From Trema orientale (taxonomy: Eukaryota > Streptophyta > Magnoliopsida > Rosales > Cannabaceae), in the NCBI GenBank assembly GCA_002914845.1, contig JXTC01000014.1:1266958-1330957 (forward strand): 64,000 nucleotides of DNA, given 5' to 3'. Below, piece after piece: positions 58,768-64,000 of this stretch (position 1 is its first letter; each line of letters starts with the position of its first letter). The position numbers were made by a program, and so were the translations under genes. The notes under the pieces were generated by a model. The model searched no databases. It was not told the origin of the DNA and worked only from the letters and a program-made list of their open reading frames with translations.

Positions 58768-59535
58768 TGGTTACAAAAATCTAAAATGTATATATATGTA
58801 TATATATATTTTTGGATAGGGTTGAGAGTATATAGTCTCAAGTAAAACTCGGGTCTATATCGAATTCATGACAAGTTCGCGTGTTAATGTCGTATTTATG
58901 TATTGTTTTCAGGTTCGATTGTTACTTGAGTGTTAATTTCAGATCAACTTAAAATTAATTTGTTTTCTAAATTACTTTTTCAACGGGTTATTATAAGTCG
59001 ATCTTGTGCCCAATGGGTCGATCTGATTTTGGCCTATTTTTATTCATATAATTTCAGTTCGACCTGATTTTGACTCACGCCTTTTTCTCCCAATCATAAC
59101 TAACAATATTTTGTATCGGGTTAGTACTGTGACCTAAATTGCCATCTTTGGGTCTTGGGATAGGGCTGGGCTTATCTTTATGTTCAAATTTATAAAGAAC
59201 GGTGTCATTTATTGTGTGTACACATTTTTTTTTCTTTTAAATTTTGTTTTAATTTTTGTAATCATTTTGTTTTTTGAAAAATTGATTGATAAACCAGAGC
59301 AACATTAAAACGTTGCAATGTACTATTGTTGTCTCTTTTAATTTAAATTAATAGCTGTAAATTTTTTTATTTCTTAGCTATAGTTTTTTTTTTTTTTTTT
59401 TTCGTGCTTGGTACCATTAATATAATTCTTGTTTACAACGCTATATAACTTTATTCCTTTCAATAAAAAGAAGAACAATTGAAAAAAAAAGGAAAAATAG
59501 AAACTGCAATATTCTAATGTTAGTAATGGAGTAAT
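58768..59535. other. Intergenic
   Basis: No gene. The stretch 58850-59170 contains repeated GTTCG, GGGTCGATC and TCAAC words, like the decayed repeat near 12070-12130. A long T run is at 59385-59402. Confidence 0.35.
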
Positions 59536-59544
59536 TAGTTAATG

Positions 59545-59790
59545 GTTGTCAATCCAATAAGTATTTTTTTTTTTTTTACCTATAGGTAGGTATTTTTTTT
59601 TAGCCGTTGAATCATCATCTAATGGTGATCCAATAGCTATAATAAAATACATGAAAAGACGTGCATCATTAATGCTCTTTCTCTCTCTTACTTTTTACAA
59701 TAAAAAAATGTGCATGCTAATTTTTCATTGGCTAAATTGATACCTATGTATAGGTAAAAAAAAAAAAAAAACCTACTGGATTGGTGCCCT
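59545..59790. mobile_element. Mutator-type MITE (246 bp)
   Basis: A perfect 9-bp target duplication TAGTTAATG lies at 59536-59544 and 59791-59799. The inverted ends are GGTTGTCAATCCAATAAGTA and the complement of CCTACTGGATTGGTGCCCT, each followed inward by a T/A homopolymer and CCTATA-GGTA. No ORF. Confidence 0.88.
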
Positions 59791-59799
59791 TAGTTAATG

Positions 59800-62793
59800 T
59801 TGTCTTCATATAAAATAGTTGCTCAACCAAAAGAGATAGAAAAATGAATCCTGTTACCATCAATATTCTAGTGCTTTAAAAAATAAAATATACGTAAGCT
59901 AAAAATGTCTGATCATTTGAGTATTGTGTACTTTTGTTATGTGTAATTATTTGTTTGCAGAGAAAAATTAGCGTCTTCTTTTTCACTTCCATCACTCTAA
60001 CTCTGTCTTCTTTCTCACTTCCATAACTCCAACTCACGATCTTCTTTACTGATATCTTAGAGATTTAAAATTTTTTTAAAGCAGGTTATGTGGTCCATTG
60101 GGAGATTTTGCACCCCAATTCTACTTTGCTTAAGTAACTAAACCTGAAATATCCAAAATCAGTTTCATTTTTAACTCTATAAAGGGCTCCAGTTCCATCC
60201 ATGATAAAACTTTAACCTTTCACGAAAACAAAAAAACTCGAAAAAATTATTTGCACATCTTTATTACCAATAATTTACAAATACGAAAAAACGATAACAA
60301 ATTTATGGAATCTAATCAAATCTCTAAGCTAGTCACCCGCTTATAAATTTTTTTGGCAATCTTTATCACTTCACGGCAACCATCACAAATTCTAAAATTG
60401 TTCACTATCCTAATTACAACTGGAGCTTTTTATCTTGCATAACTCATAAGCAATGATTAGCCTCACCAAGAGCACTTAATTTGTATCCAGTTTCACGAAT
60501 CCATAAATAACGATAGAATCAAGATCATTGATCTACCTGAATCCTAAAATAAATAACAACTAATCTAATTTACCTAATATTTTGAAATAATTTATGCCCA
60601 TAAACTCAAAAGCACTAACAAATTTTCAGATATTGAATTTCTCTCATCTTATGTAACAATACTAGGCCGCACCCAAAAATGCTATTTTGAAAGTATTTTT
60701 GGGTTCATGGACCACTACTTAAATACTTATGACCTTCTCAGAGTGTACCTGGTATAGGATTTGGGGTGTTACAAACTACCCCCATTAAGGGACTAACACC
60801 CCCACTTTACTTAGCTCTCGTCAAGACTTTGACTGCCCACATATAACCCTAATGAGCGGGGTCCATATGTACCTTGATTATAACCTATGGCAGTCTTCCA
60901 ATGTATCCACGCAGGTATGGACTAGGTCACCTCAGATACCAATCATAATACAACGGAGCTTAACAATACTAGCTTGAAGGTATCTTTGAGTTTATGGATA
61001 CTTAAATACCCATAGAACTTGAGGCGTTACACCTTAATTCTTGAACAATTCTGATAATTTGAGAGATTGATTTCAGTAATCGAAGAGACTAAAATTTAGT
61101 AAATAAAGAGACTTCCAAAAGAGACAAAGAAGTGAAACGACTAAAGCTAGCTCTTGAAGAAAGATGCAAAGATGTAGACAAAAATCACAATCTATGCTAA
61201 AGTTACCTAAGACTTTTTTCCCTCCTAAAAGTGGTCTAATTTAGTCATTTTATTAATGAAGGAGGTGCCTTTATTACAAACTATAGGGTACAAATCACCA
61301 TATACATATCTTGTGAAAATTTTAATATAAAAGTACCAAAAAAAAATGAATGCACAAAAGGAATTTTTTGGTGGTTTTAGAACTTCCTTGTAAATATTCG
61401 TCACATGTAAGTCTTCATGAGCCGGGTTACTTTCTTGAGTATTTTTAAGAAATGACTGTTTTTTTCTTTTTTTTTTTAGATTAATTTAAAAAATGACTAT
61501 TTTTTACACTTTATTTAATAAATGACCGTTTTATAATTTTATTTTGATAATAACCATTTTTAAGTTAATCTATTTTTTATAACTCAATTGTTTATAAGGT
61601 AAATCAATTTTTGAATAAGTAAATCAATTTTATAAAGAATAAATCAATTTTAAAAAAATAAATCAATATATTTTGATATACTAAATATGAAAAAAGTCAT
61701 TTTTAAATAATTTTTAAAATTTGGTCATTTTTTACAGTATTTGAAATACGATCATTTAGCTAAAAAGCAAGAATTTAATTTAAGCCCACATAATGGCCAA
61801 AGAAAAAAGCTTTGTATGGAAAAATTATCTAAAGCATATTTTCATAAATACCTAATTTTATTTTTATTTTTATTTCACAAATACCAGTTCTTATACTTAT
61901 TTTTAGAGAAATATATACTATAAGTATTTCATACCTAAAATATATACTACTGTATGTATCTCATGAATAAAAATTATACTTAAAAATCAGCTTTTATTTC
62001 AAAATATATACTATAGATAAAAGTTTAAATTTTAAATATAAACTATAGGTAAAAATTTACATTGAAAATGTACAAGACATAACCTAAAAAATGGGTATTT
62101 TTGATGAAAAATAAAAATTAGATATTTATGAAATATAACACACAAAAATAGGTACTGGGTGTAAATCTCTTAATTTCTATTGTAGGTCTTTTCTCTTCTT
62201 GATTGCAAAATTCACTCCCTTGTATTAACGTTTGAAACGTAAACTATATAATAGTAACATTAGTAAAATACATAAGATCTAACATATTGCCAAAAAATTT
62301 CATCCAAAAAAAAACATATTGCCAAAAAAAAAAAAAAAAAAAAACCCCAACGCTGCAAAGTATTAGCAGGAGAATATTCATCACAGATACGGGGGTCATT
62401 TTAGTCCAGCGGCGGACGGTATTCGCTCCAGCTGCTTCAATTCAATTGGCTCTAAATTACTCATTTACTCTACTTTTTTATTTTGATACTTCACTTGCTC
62501 CATCCGTCCCATAAAATAAATTTGCCCACCCAAACAAAAAATAAATATATATTATATATATATATTTTATGTGTGTGTATATTCGAAAAATCCCAACCTA
62601 CCCTGTTGGACTGGCAGGTGAAACTACTCTCATGTCTTATAACATCCTCTTAGACTACCACCCACAAATGTTTTATCGATTTATTTTAAATTGCAAATTG
62701 TAAAATTGTAATGGGGTTTCTTTTTTTTATACTATGTTTGTTCAGATTCTTGTCGTTGCTGTTAGTTTTGAGAGTATTTCTATGAAATGAGTA
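59800..62793. other. Long intergenic stretch upstream of the NIPA gene
   Basis: No gene is recognised. About 60660-61030 is more GC-rich and repeats phrases (AATACTAG..., TTGGGTTCATGG / TTGAGTTTATGG, ACTTAAATAC, GGTGTTACA / GCGTTACAC) about 310 bp apart. It looks like a fragment of an LTR retrotransposon. About 61480-61700 has short AAATCAATTTT repeats and 61860-62160 similar AT-rich repeats. 62400-62520 holds GC-richer sequence that may be promoter-proximal. Confidence 0.4.
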
Positions 62794-63771
62794 ATGGATT
62801 CATCATCTATGGTGGTGCGTTATGAAGCTACAGTTTCGGGCATAGCCTCATCCTCGTCTCAGTCGGAAAATCTTAAAGGGTTTATTCTTGCAACGGCATC
62901 TGGTGCTTTTATTGGCTCCAGCTTCATCATCAAGAAGTTGGGTCTCCAAAGGGCCGGTTCTTCCGGTCCTCGAGCCAGTAACTACCTACTTTCCATTTTT
63001 CTCTCTTCACTTTTATCTTTTCAATTATTTCTTAATAACCTGAAAATTCTACCATATCCCAATTACTATACTACTGATTATGTTTTCATTTTTGCGGAAA
63101 TTTATCGGAATCTTCATTTAATTTTTTTTTTCTTTTTGTGGAATTTTATGCTGAAATAACTTAGCAGCAACAATTTAAACAATGGACTAGATATGGTAGG
63201 TCTTAGGGCATATGTCTACTAAATCCATAATGAAAAAAAATGGAAAACGGAAGGTGTTTGTTGAGGAATGAGAAGAATTCAAAATTTAGTTATTCCTTCT
63301 CAATTGTAACTAATTATGCGAAAAAATTTACCGAAATTTGTTTCTTAAATGTGTAGGAAACACTTCCCTTGTTCCCATAACGGATTAATAAAACATGGCC
63401 TAAATGTGTTTCTTCATTCTAGACAAGACAAGCATTGTTGATATTGTTCCCAAAAATTTAAGTCCCCTAGATTAAAGTTTAATGATGGATTGTTGGTTCA
63501 TGGATGAAGGTTCCGGTGGTTACGGATATCTGTTGGAGCCGCTTTGGTGGATTGGCATGGTAACCAGTAAGTTTTGCACTGTTCAATTGTTTTCGTAGTA
63601 GTGTTTATTTGTGGTTCGTATTAAAAAAACCATGAGAAAAGTATTAAGCGTGTATTTCTTTGACTTCAAATTTTTGCTAGTGGTTGTTGGAGAACTTGCC
63701 AATTTTGCTGCATACATTTTTGCTCCTGCTGCACTCGTGACACCTCTTGGAGCATTGAGTATAATTGTTAG
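62794..63771 (+). CDS. NIPA-type magnesium transporter, first three exons (gene continues beyond window)
   Basis: NIPA proteins are multi-pass membrane carriers linked to Mg2+ transport. Exons: 62794-62977, 63510-63566, 63681-63771, all GT-AG with matching phases (1, 2, then 2 nt carried over). ATG 62794 starts MDSSSMVVRYEATVSGIASS, an N-terminal extension longer than in many family members. It is followed by NLKGFILATASGAFIGSSFI and IKKLGLQRAGSSGPRA. Exon 2 adds SSGGYGYLLEPLWWIGM. Exon 3 adds VVGELANFAAYIFAPAALV and TPLGALSIIV, all hallmark NIPA sequence covering the first two to three helices. The last donor is GTTAG|GTGAAC at 63771; the rest lies outside the window. Confidence 0.93.
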
Positions 63772-64000
63772 GTGAACTATATTCTTCTAGCTCTAAAATG
63801 TTGTTGAGCTCTATTTGGCTGTGCGAGATTTGAATTAAATTTCGATGTTTTGGAATTCAGTTAATCTATATTTTATCTGAGATTATTATGTTACAAAGTG
63901 TGAGAAGCAACATGTTTACGGAGTCGGGGGTAGGAATTGCATCGAGTTCCCATGCTTATTGTCTTTCATACAAATGAATGTGACTTTTATGTTTGGGCGA
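63772..64000 (+). other. NIPA intron 3 (partial)
   Basis: AT-rich sequence following the exon 3 donor. No acceptor followed by NIPA-like coding sequence is visible before the window ends. Confidence 0.7.

Overview
This is a nuclear stretch of a land-plant genome, most likely a eudicot. It is AT-rich and intron-containing. It carries plant-type DGAT2, MATE and NIPA genes, and most of its length is plant transposons (Ty1/copia, L1-type LINE, hAT, Mutator-like MITEs, a SINE-like unit). Nothing in it looks bacterial, viral or organellar. I cannot name the species from the sequence alone.

Genes. The host genes sit at the two ends and near 20 kb. (1) A gene of unknown function lies at 4899-6200 (+, two exons), probably with a 5' leader exon near 3078 and a 1.8 kb leader intron. 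(2) A complete nine-exon diacylglycerol acyltransferase 2 (DGAT2) gene lies at 6798-11101 (+, 347 residues). (3) A complete four-exon MATE efflux transporter lies at 17419-20663 (-, 514 residues, DETOXIFICATION 49/50 type). It starts with a 26-nt coding mini-exon that is easy to miss. (4) The first three exons of a NIPA-type magnesium transporter begin at 62794 (+) and run off the window. Two host-gene relics are also present: the N-terminal part of a PTP1-like protein tyrosine phosphatase (26700-27239, -) and a decayed P-class PPR gene (54116-55520, -).

Mobile DNA. A nearly whole Ty1/copia element (12140-17141, -) has a perfect 5-bp target duplication, near-identical LTRs, a PBS and a PPT. 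It lies between DGAT2 and the MATE gene. An L1-type LINE with ORF1 and ORF2 spans 33205-38875 (+). A hAT element with an 8-bp duplication (40857-44312) has itself taken an insertion of about 1.6 kb. A solo LTR (47613-48099) has a perfect 5-bp duplication, and a weaker LTR-like piece sits in DGAT2 intron 7. Seven elements have terminal inverted repeats and 9-bp target duplications, the mark of Mutator-like elements. They include three copies of one ~200-bp family, two copies of a ~173-bp family (one nested inside a 1.43-kb element), a 246-bp element, and a 1.14-kb element with ~115-bp inverted repeats.

Repeats. A 74-bp-unit minisatellite occurs at both ends of the first 50 kb in opposite orientation (1-925 and 49290-50230). 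Each copy is joined to the same ~150-bp unique tail, so it appears to be part of a dispersed element. A second minisatellite with 74-bp units is at 52016-52670.

The genes are unrelated housekeeping or transport genes and do not form a pathway. I found no convincing new biochemical system. The most unusual material is the minisatellite-bearing element, the group of Mutator-type MITEs with intact target duplications, and the in-frame 42-bp expansion in the dead PPR gene.
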